From Neoroseomonas eburnea (lineage in GTDB: Bacteria > Pseudomonadota > Alphaproteobacteria > Acetobacterales > Acetobacteraceae), in contig NZ_JAAEDL010000014.1 in NCBI RefSeq assembly GCF_018129005.1, positions 62,001 through 126,000 on the forward strand: a stretch of 64,000 nucleotides of DNA, written 5' to 3'. The notes under the pieces were generated by a model. The model ran no database searches and was not told the origin of the DNA. It was given only the letters and a program-made list of their open reading frames with translations. Made by a program: the position numbers and the translations under genes. Positions 1 through 8,398 of the stretch are shown in pieces (positions within the stretch are counted from its first letter, which is position 1; every line of letters starts with the position of its first letter).

Positions 1-701
1 GCATGCGCGCGGACTTCGTGGCCAATGCGAGCCATGAGCTGCGCACGCCGCTCGCCAGCCTGATCGGCTTCATCGAAACCTTGCGCGGCCCCGCGGCCGA
101 CGACCCCGCGGCGCAGCAGCGCTTCCTCGAGATCATGGCCGAGCAGTCCGACCGCATGCGGCGGCTGATCGACGACCTTCTCGGCCTTTCGCGCATCGAG
201 CTGACGGAGCACCAGGCACCCTCTGGCCGCGTCGACGTGGCGGCGCTGGCGCGGGCTGAGGCGGATGCCATGGCGCCGATCCTGGCAACGCGGAAGGCGC
301 GGCTCGAGCTGGAGGTGGCGCCGGCCGCCGCCGAGCCGGCCGATGCCGACCAGCTTGCGCAAGTCATCCGCAACCTGCTGGAGAACGCGGTCCGACATGG
401 GCGGGACAGCGGCCATGTCCGCCTCTCGGTGGCGCCTGCCACGGCGCCCGACGGACGCGCCGGCGTGAACCTGGCCGTCGCCGACGACGGGCCGGGGATT
501 CCACGCGAGCACATCCCCCGGCTGACCGAACGCTTCTACCGCGTGGACAGGGGCCGGTCCCGGCGGGCAGGCGGAACGGGGCTCGGGCTCGCGATCGTCA
601 AGCACATCGTCAACCGCCACCGGGGGACGCTGACGATCGAGAGCGAGGAAGGCGTCGGAACCACCTTCCGGGTCTGGCTGCCGGGGGCTGAGGCGAGGTG
701 A
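1..701 (+). CDS. Sensor histidine kinase, PhoR-like, 3' part only
   Basis: This is the kinase core of a two-component sensor. The visible 232 residues begin directly at the dimerisation/phosphoacceptor domain, with the H-box ASHELRTPL (phospho-His near residue 11). The ATP-binding domain follows, with N-box NLLENAVRHG near residue 123, G1 box DDGPGIP near 161 and G2 box GTGLGLAIVK near 192. Input and membrane regions normally precede the H-box, so the gene certainly begins before the window, and the ATG at position 3 is an internal Met. Sequence style suggests the PhoR (phosphate) type, but the sensing domain that would decide this is missing. The partner response regulator is probably upstream, outside the window. 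Confidence 0.9.
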   Translation, partial: MRADFVANASHELRTPLASLIGFIETLRGPAADDPAAQQRFLEIMAEQSDRMRRLIDDLLGLSRIELTEHQAPSGRVDVAALARAEADAMAPILATRKARLELEVAPAAAEPADADQLAQVIRNLLENAVRHGRDSGHVRLSVAPATAPDGRAGVNLAVADDGPGIPREHIPRLTERFYRVDRGRSRRAGGTGLGLAIVKHIVNRHRGTLTIESEEGVGTTFRVWLPGAEAR

Positions 702-827
702 CGGCGGCACCCCGCCCTGGCGGGCGGGACCGCCGGCCGGCCTGGCGCGGGTTCGGCATCCGGCAGGGCGGCACGGCACCGCCCGCGGTGCCGCGCCCGC
801 GGGGGTCCTACCGCCGAAGGGGCGCCG

Positions 828-3800
828 TCAGGCGAAGGCGTAGTCGCTCGCGCGTAGAGAGAGCACGCCCGAGAGCTCGAAGGTCTCGCCCCCGATCGTC
901 CAGAGATCGCCGCCGGCATTCGCGAGCACGGCGCCGGGTGCGAAGCCTTCGAAAAGCAGCAGGTCGCGGTCCGCATGGGCGTGACGGGCGGTGTCGAAGT
1001 CGCGGATGACGTCGCCGTCGATCTCGCCGGCCCGCAGCACGAAGACATCGCGCCCGCCATGGCCCGAGAGGTCGTCGGCGCCGGCACCGCCATCGATCGT
1101 GTCGGCGGAGCGAGCGCCGTGGATGGTGTCCTCGCCCGCGCCGCCGGAGAGCGTCGTGCGAGCCAGCGAGCCGACCCAGGACCAGCAATCATCGAGGTCC
1201 AGGACGATGCGATCGTCGCCGGCGCCGGCATCGACCTCGTAGCGCGACGGGCGCCAGGCCAGGCCGGTGTCGCCATCGATGCGGATCGTGTCGTCGCCGG
1301 CGCCGGTCACGATCGTGGCCTGCCTGGCATCCTGGAGGCGGAGCGACAGGTCCTGGCTGCGCGTCAGGGTCAGGTCGACCGTCGCGAAATCCTTCACCGT
1401 CAGCGCACTGCCGACGAAGTCGGTCACCGTCACGCCGTCCACGCCGAGGATGCCGGCATCGCGCAGCGTGGCCACGCCCGGCTCCTGCCAGTCCAGCCGC
1501 GCCTGTGCGCCGAAGAAGCCGCCGACGGTCCGGCCGTTCTCCAGTTCGACGCGGAGCACGGTGACGTCCCCGTCGGTCTGGAGGAAGCGCCCGAGATCGG
1601 CGCCGGTGCTGTCGTCCAGGTCGGCGCTGTCCTGCACGCCGACCACCGCCGTGTTCCGGTAGAGCAGGGCGGTGGAGTCGAGGCGGCCCGCGGCGAGGGC
1701 GAATTCGATCGCCTCGGCGGGCCGCAGGTCAAGCCCCACCAGCAGCGGGTCGTGGTCGGAGGTGCGGTAGGGCGTGCCGCCGTCGAAGATGGCGGGATCG
1801 CGACCGAAATCGGTATTGTAGTCGAGCGCATCCGCCTCATCGGCGTTGATGCTCCAGGGCTCCGCGCCGGTGACACGGTCGAGCAGCGAGCCCGAGGCGA
1901 GCACGTGGTCGAGCGAGCCGGTCTGCCCGTCGAAGACGTAGGAGTGGTCGCCCGGCTGTTCGAGGTTCACGTAGCCCGCATCCTCGAGGATGCCGATCGC
2001 GTCCTCCCGCGCATAGGCGTTGAGGTCGCCGATGATCAGCACATCCTCGTCGCCCGAGCCGGTCGGGTCGGTGTCGAGCCATTCGGCGAGGGCGGTGGCG
2101 GCGAACTCGCGCTGCTGGGTCCAGTTGCCCTGGCCGTCGAGCGCATCGGCATCGGCCCCGGTGCCGGTGCCGCTCTTGGACTTGAAGTGGTTGACGGCGA
2201 CGGTGAAGGTCTCGCCGCTGTCGAGATGCTCGAAGGTGGCGGCGAGCGGCACGCGGCTGGTGTTGAGCCCGTTGAAGACGCCGCCCACCGTGCTGTCGTC
2301 GATCAGATGCTGAAGACCGAGGCCGGCGAGGTCGGAATCGTCGAGGGTCGCGACGGTCGTGCCCTCGGCGAGGCGCACCGCGTCATTCCGGTAGATCATG
2401 CCGACCGCGATGGCGTCGCCGCCGAGGAAGCGCGTGTCCGGGTTGACCCAGGACCAGACCTCGGCGCCTTCCAGCGCGTTGAGGCCGTTGACGATGGTTT
2501 CGATCGCGTTGCCCGGGGCGCCTTCCAGGAAGTCGTTCTCGAGCTCGATCAGGCCGATGACCTCCGCATCGATCGCGGAGAGGGTGGTCAGCAGCTTCTC
2601 GAACTGGCGCTCGTATTCGGCGGCGCTGTTGGCGCCGCGGGAGTCGAGGCCGAGGGCCGTGTTGTCGCTCGGGTCGGAGTTCGTGCTGTCGTCGCCGGGG
2701 TTGCTGTTCAGCGTCGGGAAGAAGTTCAGGACGTTGAAGGAAGCGACCTGCAGCGTGCCGCCGACATCGGGCGGCGTCTCGGGGCGTTCGGTGACGCTGT
2801 CGAAGCTGTTCTCGCCATCGACGGTCGAGCGGATGCGCCAGGTCGAGCCGGATGAGGAGAAGCCCGCCCACTGGTAGTCCAGCACGCCCGAGAGATCCGT
2901 CACCTGGTCGCCGATGCGCGGCGCGGTCGTGGCATCGTAGGTAGGGCCGAATCCGTCGAGGTTGGCGATCGGCAGGTTCTGCGCGTTCTGCCCATCGTCA
3001 TAGACGATGGTGCGCGCGCCGAGCTCCTGCAGATGCTGGGCATAGCCCTCGACCGAGGGGTCGTTGTCCTGGGTGAAGGAGGTCTCCCGGTCGCCGGCGA
3101 CGAGGCGGATCTCGTTGGAGCGGTCGAGGTTGAACTGCTCGGAGATCGTCAGCGTCTGCGGGATGGTGACGCGCATGCCCTCGAAGGCTTCGAGGTCCGG
3201 CTGCCAGGCGCCGTTCTGGTTCAGCGTGACGTCGGCGGCGGGCAGCTCGATGACCGCGGCGGTCGGCAGCTCATGGCCGGAGCCGAGGACCGTGACGGAC
3301 TGGGCGTTGAGCTGCGTCAGGCCGAAGTATTCGCTGACGGTGCCGGTGACGAGCACCTTGTCGCCGATCGCGACATCGGCGAGCAGCGCGTTCTCGAAGA
3401 CGAAGATGCCTTCGGAGGTTGCGGCGTTGCCATCGGCGTCGGCGTCCTCCTCCTGCAGGAAGAAGCCGCGCAGGTTGCGTGTTGCGTCGCCGTCGCCGGT
3501 CTGGAAGTCGCCGACGACGATCGCCTCGATGGTGACGGTCCGGCCGACCATGGTGCTGGTGTCGCCGGCGCCCTGCACCTCGCTGATCCGCGTGACCGCG
3601 ATGTCATCGTTGCGGATGGTGCCGGCGGCGCTGGCCGTGCCCAGCACGGCACCGCCGGTCGGGTCGGACAGGACGACGGTGAAGCCCTCATCCGCCTCGG
3701 CCTCGGTGTCGCCGGCGACCGCGATGGTGATGGTCTTCTCGGTCTCGCCTTCGGCGAAGGCGACAGTGCCGCCAAGCGGACCGGCGAAGTCGTCGGCGGA

Positions 3801-4592
3801 AGCCTGACCTGCGCCGCCCGGCGCGATGACGGTCCAGCTCGCGCCGGCCTCGCCCGCGCCGTTTGCGCGGGTGACGGTGAAGGTGAAATCCGTGGTGCCG
3901 GCATCGCCCTCGGCGTTGTCGGCGCCGGCGGCGATCGAGAGGGTTTCGACCGGCACGCCGGTGGAGGTGACGAGGATGTCGTCGATGCCGACCCACTCGT
4001 CATTGCCCGCGGCGTTGGTGGTGATGATGCGGACCTGCACCTGGGCCTGGTCCTCGGCCGCGGTCGGCAGCACGACGCTGACCGGCGTGACCAGCGTGGC
4101 GAGGGAAGGGCCGGCGGTCGCATCCGCGACATAGGCGGACGGCAGGTCGGTCCAGCTGCCGGCCTCCCCGAGGCGGTACTGCACGGCGACCTGCTGCACG
4201 GCGTTGTCGGTGGAAGCGTCGAGGTCGCGCAGGTTGAAGCTCAGCGTGACCGCGCTGCGCGCCGTGGTATCGAGGAAGAGCACGAGATAGGGGGCATCCG
4301 CCGTACCCGAGCCGTTCAGCGCGACGGTCGGATCCGCAAGTTCGAACTCGGCGAGGCCGCCGGCCGTGTAGGTGGAGGGATTGGTCTGGTTCGCGTTGAC
4401 GTCCAGGACCTGCAGCGGATCCGCGCCGAGAAGCGTCCGGGGATCGACGCCGGTCGCCGTGGTGAGGTCGTCGCCGCGGTAGCCGACGATGGAGGCGACG
4501 CCGTTCCAGTCGTCATTCGCGGCGATGAGCCCGGAATCGCTCCAGTTCTGGCTGAAATCGCCGGCGGCGAGGACGTGGTAGGTCGTGCTCAT
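828..4592 (-). CDS. ExeM/NucH-like extracellular nuclease with Calx-beta and RTX repeats
   Basis: A 1254-residue secreted nuclease. There is no N-terminal signal peptide. A beta-rich N-terminal region is followed by a Calx-beta module (about residues 224-327), an OB-fold-like region (about 335-450), and an endonuclease/exonuclease/phosphatase catalytic domain (about 612-955) with ASFNVLNFF, LIELEND, IIGDLNAY and the terminal SDHDPLL motif. The C-terminus carries glycine/aspartate nonapeptide repeats (GAGDDTIRIDG, SGGAGEDTI, DGGAGADDL; about 1097-1185) that bind calcium and mark type I secretion substrates. Family knowledge: such enzymes degrade extracellular DNA for nutrients or biofilm turnover. 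No type I ABC transporter gene is adjacent, so its exporter must lie elsewhere. The gene is monocistronic and divergent from the flavin monooxygenase at 4772. Confidence 0.88.
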   Translation of the reverse strand: MSTTYHVLAAGDFSQNWSDSGLIAANDDWNGVASIVGYRGDDLTTATGVDPRTLLGADPLQVLDVNANQTNPSTYTAGGLAEFELADPTVALNGSGTADAPYLVLFLDTTARSAVTLSFNLRDLDASTDNAVQQVAVQYRLGEAGSWTDLPSAYVADATAGPSLATLVTPVSVVLPTAAEDQAQVQVRIITTNAAGNDEWVGIDDILVTSTGVPVETLSIAAGADNAEGDAGTTDFTFTVTRANGAGEAGASWTVIAPGGAGQASADDFAGPLGGTVAFAEGETEKTITIAVAGDTEAEADEGFTVVLSDPTGGAVLGTASAAGTIRNDDIAVTRISEVQGAGDTSTMVGRTVTIEAIVVGDFQTGDGDATRNLRGFFLQEEDADADGNAATSEGIFVFENALLADVAIGDKVLVTGTVSEYFGLTQLNAQSVTVLGSGHELPTAAVIELPAADVTLNQNGAWQPDLEAFEGMRVTIPQTLTISEQFNLDRSNEIRLVAGDRETSFTQDNDPSVEGYAQHLQELGARTIVYDDGQNAQNLPIANLDGFGPTYDATTAPRIGDQVTDLSGVLDYQWAGFSSSGSTWRIRSTVDGENSFDSVTERPETPPDVGGTLQVASFNVLNFFPTLNSNPGDDSTNSDPSDNTALGLDSRGANSAAEYERQFEKLLTTLSAIDAEVIGLIELENDFLEGAPGNAIETIVNGLNALEGAEVWSWVNPDTRFLGGDAIAVGMIYRNDAVRLAEGTTVATLDDSDLAGLGLQHLIDDSTVGGVFNGLNTSRVPLAATFEHLDSGETFTVAVNHFKSKSGTGTGADADALDGQGNWTQQREFAATALAEWLDTDPTGSGDEDVLIIGDLNAYAREDAIGILEDAGYVNLEQPGDHSYVFDGQTGSLDHVLASGSLLDRVTGAEPWSINADEADALDYNTDFGRDPAIFDGGTPYRTSDHDPLLVGLDLRPAEAIEFALAAGRLDSTALLYRNTAVVGVQDSADLDDSTGADLGRFLQTDGDVTVLRVELENGRTVGGFFGAQARLDWQEPGVATLRDAGILGVDGVTVTDFVGSALTVKDFATVDLTLTRSQDLSLRLQDARQATIVTGAGDDTIRIDGDTGLAWRPSRYEVDAGAGDDRIVLDLDDCWSWVGSLARTTLSGGAGEDTIHGARSADTIDGGAGADDLSGHGGRDVFVLRAGEIDGDVIRDFDTARHAHADRDLLLFEGFAPGAVLANAGGDLWTIGGETFELSGVLSLRASDYAFA

Positions 4593-4771
4593 GCATTCCT
4601 CCAGGCGGGGCCGGCGGGGCGGCGCGGCGTCGGGCCGGGAAGGTGTCCGGTCCGACGGCCTGATCTCAAGGTGACGGCCGGTTAAGATTCCGCGTCGCTC
4701 CGGAGAAGGAACCGCGACTTGCCGACTGCGGCCGCCGCGGTCACCCTGGGCGCTCGCAGCGGAGAGGATTG

Positions 4772-6079
4772 ATGGCGCAGCGGCAGATGCATCTCGGCGT
4801 GTTCGTGCTCGGCACCGGCAACCATATCGCCGGTTGGCGGATGCCCGGCGCCTATGATTCCTTCCAGTCGCTGCCTGTCATCCAGCACATCGCGCGCATC
4901 GCCGAGCGCGGCTGCTTCGATCTGCTCTTCCTTGGCGACGGGCTGCAGGCGGGCGTGAACGACCATCCCTCCTTCACCGCGCGGTTCGAGCCGATCACCA
5001 TGCTCTCGGCGCTCGCCGCGACGACGACGCATCTCGGCCTCGGCGCGACCATGTCGACCTCCTACCAGGAGCCGTACAACGTCGCGCGCTTCTTCGCCTC
5101 GCTCGACCACCTGAGCAGCGGACGCGCGGCCTGGAACGCGGTGACGAGCTCCAACCCGCGCGCGGCGCCGAATTTCGGGCGGGAGCATCCGCCGCATGAG
5201 GCGCGCTACCGTGTCGCCGAGGAATTCGTCGATGTGGTGATGGGCCTGTGGGATTGCTGGGATGACGGCGCGATCGTCGCCGAGCGCGACACCGGCCGCT
5301 ACATCGACGCCTCCAAGGTCCGCAGCCTGGACCACGAGGGCGAGTTCTTCCGCGTGAAGGGCCCGCTCAACATCGGCCGCTGCCCGCAGGGGCGGCCGAT
5401 CATCCTGCAGGCGGGGTCGAGCGAGCCCGGGCTGAACCTCGCCGCGCGCACCGCGGATGTGGTGTTCTCGGTGGTGCAGGATCTCGATGAGGCGAAGGCC
5501 GCCTATGCCGCGCTGAAGTCACGCATGCCGCGCTACGGGCGGCGGCCGGAGGAGATCGCGGTGCTGCCCGGTGTCATGCCCATCCTGGGGAGGACGCGGC
5601 AGGAGGCGCGCGACACGCTCGACAGGCTGCAGTCCTTCGTCACCTCGACCAATGCTGCGTCGCTGCTGTCCTCGCGCCTCGGCGTCGATGTCTCGGGCTT
5701 CCCGCTCGACGAGAAGGTGCCGGACCTGCCCTTGCCGGACACCTCCCACGGCTTCGCGCGCGCGATGCTGTCCAAGGCGCGGCGGGAGGAGATGACCTGG
5801 CGCGACCTGCACAACCTGACCGGTGCCGCGCGCGGCCACTGGGTGATAGCCGGCACTGTCGCCGACATCGCCGACACCTTGCAGGAGTGGTTCGAGACCG
5901 GCGCGGCAGACGGCTTCAACATCCTGCCCGCATGGTTCCCCGGCGCCTTCGACGGCTTCGTGGACGAGGTGGTGCCCGAGCTCCGGCGTCGCGGCCTGTT
6001 TCGCACGGCCTACACCGCAACGACTCTGCGCGGCCACCTGGGCCTGGAGACGCCCGCGAACCCCTTCTTCCCGAAATAG
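4772..6079 (+). CDS. NtaA/SnaA/DszA-type FMN-dependent monooxygenase (LLM class)
   Basis: A 435-residue bacterial-luciferase-like (TIM barrel) monooxygenase of the nitrilotriacetate/dibenzothiophene monooxygenase family. Recognisable blocks are the N-terminal HLGVFVLGTGNHIAGWR, the FLGDGLQ and ATMSTSYQEPYNVAR segments, RAAWNAVTS, QAGSSEPG and the C-terminal LRGHLGL. Family members use FMNH2 from a separate flavin reductase to oxidise organosulfur or amino-polycarboxylate compounds. No reductase is nearby, and the substrate cannot be read from sequence. An in-frame TTG lies just before this ATG, but the GGAGAGG ribosome-binding site at 4761-4767 favours ATG 4772. A GC-rich hairpin follows the stop codon. 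Confidence 0.88.
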   Translation: MAQRQMHLGVFVLGTGNHIAGWRMPGAYDSFQSLPVIQHIARIAERGCFDLLFLGDGLQAGVNDHPSFTARFEPITMLSALAATTTHLGLGATMSTSYQEPYNVARFFASLDHLSSGRAAWNAVTSSNPRAAPNFGREHPPHEARYRVAEEFVDVVMGLWDCWDDGAIVAERDTGRYIDASKVRSLDHEGEFFRVKGPLNIGRCPQGRPIILQAGSSEPGLNLAARTADVVFSVVQDLDEAKAAYAALKSRMPRYGRRPEEIAVLPGVMPILGRTRQEARDTLDRLQSFVTSTNAASLLSSRLGVDVSGFPLDEKVPDLPLPDTSHGFARAMLSKARREEMTWRDLHNLTGAARGHWVIAGTVADIADTLQEWFETGAADGFNILPAWFPGAFDGFVDEVVPELRRRGLFRTAYTATTLRGHLGLETPANPFFPK

Positions 6080-6125
6080 CCGCGCCGGCGCAGGCGGCGC
6101 GGAGGTGCCGGAGAAGGTGGGGGGA

Positions 6126-6149
6126 TCGGGGGGAGGGAACTCCCCCCGA
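6126..6149. terminator. GC-rich hairpin between convergent genes
   Basis: A perfect 10-bp inverted repeat, TCGGGGGGAG and CTCCCCCCGA, with loop GGAA sits between the monooxygenase stop (6079) and the DUF808 stop (6159). There is no clear T-tract on either strand, so intrinsic termination is only plausible. The same palindrome type recurs twice at 11117-11234. Confidence 0.5.
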
Positions 6150-6158
6150 CCTTCCCTC

Positions 6159-7085
6159 TCAATGCGCTCCCTTCCCGACAAGGAGGCGCGTCGCCACCGG
6201 GATCGTCGCCGCCCCCACGATCAGGCCGACCACCCCCGCGAGTGTCGCGCCGATGATCCATTCGAGCGCGCCGTGCCCGGCCGCCGCCGCGATGTCGTGG
6301 ATCAGGTGCGGCAGGGCGCCGAGGCCGAAGGCTTCCATCCCGTGCAGGATGATGCCGCCGCCGACCCAGATCATCGCTGCCGTGCCGATGATGGACAGGA
6401 CCTTCAGCAGCACCGGCATGCCGCGCACCAGGCTGTTCCCGACGGCCCGGGCCGCGCCGTTGCCGCGCCGCGCCAGCGCCACGCCGATGTCGTCCGCCTT
6501 CACGATGATCGCGACCACGCCGTAGACGAGGAAGGTGATCACCACGCCGACCAGCGCCAGCACCACGGCCTGGGTGCCGATGCCGGCCTCCGGCATGGAG
6601 GCGAGGGTGATGGCCATGATCTCGGCCGAAAGGATGAAGTCGGTCTTGATCGCGCCGGCGACCTTGGCGTCCTCGAGGTGCTGCGCGCTCGCCGGCGCTG
6701 CGGCGGGGGCGTCCTCCTGCGCGGCGTGGGGGAAGAGCCATTCGGCGACCTTCTCGGTGCCCTCGAAGCAGAGGTAGATGCCGCCGAGGACGAGCAGCGG
6801 CGTGATCGCCCAGGGCGCGAAGGCCGAGAGCGCGAGGGCCGCGGGCAGCAGGATCAGCAGCTTGTTGCGCAGCGAGCCGAGCGCGATGCGCCCGATGATC
6901 GGCAATTCGCGGGAGGCGTCGAAGCCGACGACGTAGCGGGGCGTCACCGCGGCGTCGTCGATCACGACGCCGGCGGCCTTGCTCCCTGCCTTGCCGGCAT
7001 GGAGCGCGATGTCGTCGATGGAGGCCGCGGCCACCTTGGCGATGGCGGCGACGTCGTCCAGCAGGGCGAGCAGTCCTGTACTCAT
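6159..7085 (-). CDS. DUF808 family inner-membrane protein (YedI-like)
   Basis: A 308-residue multi-pass membrane protein of the DUF808 family, whose function is unknown. It starts MSTGLLALLDDVAAIAK, and the family blocks HAGKAGSKAAGVVIDDAAVTP and KLLILLPAALALS are clear. Hydrophobic segments lie at about residues 77-110, 150-190, 215-235 and 270-300. The start codon has no visible Shine-Dalgarno sequence. The 15-bp stem of an inverted repeat (7086-7123) ends at the base next to the ATG, which could affect translation initiation or end transcripts arriving from the ric gene upstream. The gene is in the same orientation as the NO-response operon but separated from it by two hairpins. Confidence 0.85.
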   Translation of the reverse strand: MSTGLLALLDDVAAIAKVAAASIDDIALHAGKAGSKAAGVVIDDAAVTPRYVVGFDASRELPIIGRIALGSLRNKLLILLPAALALSAFAPWAITPLLVLGGIYLCFEGTEKVAEWLFPHAAQEDAPAAAPASAQHLEDAKVAGAIKTDFILSAEIMAITLASMPEAGIGTQAVVLALVGVVITFLVYGVVAIIVKADDIGVALARRGNGAARAVGNSLVRGMPVLLKVLSIIGTAAMIWVGGGIILHGMEAFGLGALPHLIHDIAAAAGHGALEWIIGATLAGVVGLIVGAATIPVATRLLVGKGAH

Positions 7086-7123
7086 GCGAGGGTTCCCGGG
7101 GCTTGCGGCCCGGGAACCCTCGC
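7086..7123. repeat. 15-bp inverted repeat abutting the DUF808 start codon
   Basis: GCGAGGGTTCCCGGG (7086-7100) and its perfect reverse complement (7109-7123) are separated by 8 bases. The ATG of the minus-strand DUF808 gene is at 7085, so an RNA stem would end exactly at the initiation codon. It could be a terminator for the upstream ric transcript or a translational control hairpin. Confidence 0.6.
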
Positions 7124-7130
7124 AGAAGGC

Positions 7131-7153
7131 GGCGCCGGCTTCAATCCGGCGCC
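7131..7153 (-). terminator. Hairpin after ric stop codon
   Basis: GGCGCCGG and CCGGCGCC (8 bp, 7-base loop) lie 18 bases after the ric stop on the minus strand and are followed there by TTCT. This is a weak intrinsic-terminator candidate separating the NO-response operon from the DUF808 gene. Confidence 0.45.
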
Positions 7154-7171
7154 GAAGCGGTCATCATTGGG

Positions 7172-7840
7172 TCACGCGAAGCGCGGGAACAGGACGTTGT
7201 TCTCGAGGTGCACGTGCTCCGTCAGATCCTCCGCGAACTTGCGGATGCCGGCATAGAGCGCGCGCCAGGTGGTGCAGGCGCCTTCGGGCGGGGTCGCGTC
7301 GCTGGTCAGCGCGAGGATGCGCCCCAGCCGGTCGCCGTGGTCGTCGTGCTCGTGACGCATGACGGCGATCGGACCGCCGGCCATGGCGCCTTGTCCGGCG
7401 AGCATCATGGGGAAGAGGATGCGCTCCTCCTTCATCATGTGGCTGGCCATCTCCGCCTCCATCTCTTCGAGCAGGTCGGCGAGGCCCGCGGGGACGTCGG
7501 CATTGGCGCGGTGCACCGCCTCGACGCGGCGGGCGAGGCGGACGAGTTCCGGCAACTCCCGACGATGGACGGCGTGGTAGCGTTCGAGGATGCGGCCGAT
7601 CAGCGTCTCGGTCGGGAGATCGGCGTCCGCCGGGGCGGCATTGCCGTCGAGGGCGGCGAGTTCCGTCTCCAGCGCCGCGAGGTCGAGGCCCTTGGCCGCA
7701 GCGGCCTCGGCGAGCGGCACGCCGCCGCCGCAGCAGAAATCCATCTTGCGCGCGCGGAAGACCGCGGTGGCGCCGGGCAGGCTGGCGGCGATGTCGGACA
7801 GGGTGCGCCCGGCGAGGCCCTGGGATGCGGTGGGGATCAT
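7172..7840 (-). CDS. Iron-sulfur cluster repair di-iron protein (RIC/YtfE/ScdA/DnrN)
   Basis: A 222-residue repair-of-iron-centres protein. The N-terminal DUF542 region carries the double cysteine FCCGGG (residues 36-37). A hemerythrin-like four-helix domain follows, with histidine/glutamate di-iron ligands in YHAVHR, HMMKEE, RHEHDDHGD and the C-terminal HVHLENNVLFPRF. RIC proteins restore Fe-S clusters damaged by nitric oxide or oxidative stress. ATG 7840 is chosen because the family N-terminus (TLSDIAASLPGA) begins shortly after it; a longer reading frame exists upstream but is Arg/His-rich noise. The gene overlaps the end of the haemoglobin gene by 4 bases (ATGA), so the two are co-translated and presumably under NsrR control. 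Confidence 0.9.
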   Translation of the reverse strand: MIPTASQGLAGRTLSDIAASLPGATAVFRARKMDFCCGGGVPLAEAAAAKGLDLAALETELAALDGNAAPADADLPTETLIGRILERYHAVHRRELPELVRLARRVEAVHRANADVPAGLADLLEEMEAEMASHMMKEERILFPMMLAGQGAMAGGPIAVMRHEHDDHGDRLGRILALTSDATPPEGACTTWRALYAGIRKFAEDLTEHVHLENNVLFPRFA

Positions 7841-8325
7841 GCGTCGGCTCCTGCCCCGCCCGATGCGGGGCGCTGAGGTGGCGTATGGCGCGTGGGCAGC
7901 ACGCCATCGGCGACGGCGATGCCCATTTCCAGGCTGCTGGCGATGGTGCGGGCACGGGCGGTGAGCAGCGCGGCGCCGGCTTCGGTGCAATGCTCGGCGA
8001 CGGTGGCGGAGAACAGCGCGAGCCAGCGGGCGAAATGCGCCGGCGTCAGGCCGAGGCCGAAATGCGCGCGCATCGGCTGGCCGTGGTAGCGCCCGGTCAT
8101 CAGCGCGACCGAGGACCAGAAATCGCTGACCTTCGCGATGTGGTCGTCCCAGTGCGCGACGCGGGCGAAGACGGGGCCGAGCAGGTCGTCGGCACGGGCG
8201 CGGGCGTAGAAGTCGCGCAGCAGGGCGGTGATGCCGGCGTCGCTCAGGCCGGTCGCAGCGGCGATCTCGGCGGAGAGCGCGGCGCGGCGGGCCGCGCCTT
8301 CGGGGATGGGGGCGCTGGGCTGCAT
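7837..8325 (-). CDS. Group III truncated haemoglobin
   Basis: A 162-residue globin of the truncated type. The segment LLRDFYARARADDLLGPVFA matches the helix A-E region and PMRAHFGLGLTPAHFARWL surrounds the proximal histidine. Group III globins bind oxygen and NO and usually sit with NO-detoxification genes, as here. ATG 8325 is chosen because its Shine-Dalgarno GGAG lies 8 bases upstream. That GGAG is the centre of a perfect 8-bp inverted repeat (8326-8346), so operator and ribosome-binding site coincide. Upstream in-frame starts would place the operator inside the coding region. First gene of a two-gene operon with ric, divergent from nsrR. Confidence 0.85.
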   Translation of the reverse strand: MQPSAPIPEGAARRAALSAEIAAATGLSDAGITALLRDFYARARADDLLGPVFARVAHWDDHIAKVSDFWSSVALMTGRYHGQPMRAHFGLGLTPAHFARWLALFSATVAEHCTEAGAALLTARARTIASSLEMGIAVADGVLPTRHTPPQRPASGGAGADA

Positions 8326-8346
8326 ATTGGTATCTCCAATACCAAT
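8326..8346. promoter_or_regulatory. NsrR-type operator 1
   Basis: Perfect inverted repeat ATTGGTAT-N5-ATACCAAT immediately next to the haemoglobin start codon. It has the same core as operator 2, with centres 37 bp apart, and lies in the divergent intergenic region of an Rrf2/NsrR regulator. On the minus strand the 5-base spacer is TGGAG, the haemoglobin Shine-Dalgarno sequence. Confidence 0.7.
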
Positions 8347-8364
8347 TAAGCTGCCCTGCGTTTC

Positions 8365-8381
8365 TGGTATCGTCAATACCA
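8365..8381. promoter_or_regulatory. NsrR-type operator 2
   Basis: Inverted repeat TGGTAT-N5-ATACCA, 18 bases before the nsrR start. It shares the core of operator 1, which suggests autoregulation and joint control of both divergent transcripts. Confidence 0.65.
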
Positions 8382-8398
8382 ATTCAGGATCCATCCCG

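Noticed and set aside
975..2855. Long plus-strand ORF (626 codons) antisense to the nuclease gene
   Set aside because: Composition is that of a high-GC shadow frame (Val/Ala/Gly/Arg-rich without motifs), while the minus strand has clear nuclease and RTX motifs.
3033..4685. 550-codon plus-strand ORF
   Set aside because: Antisense to the N-terminal half of the nuclease; no domain-like pattern.
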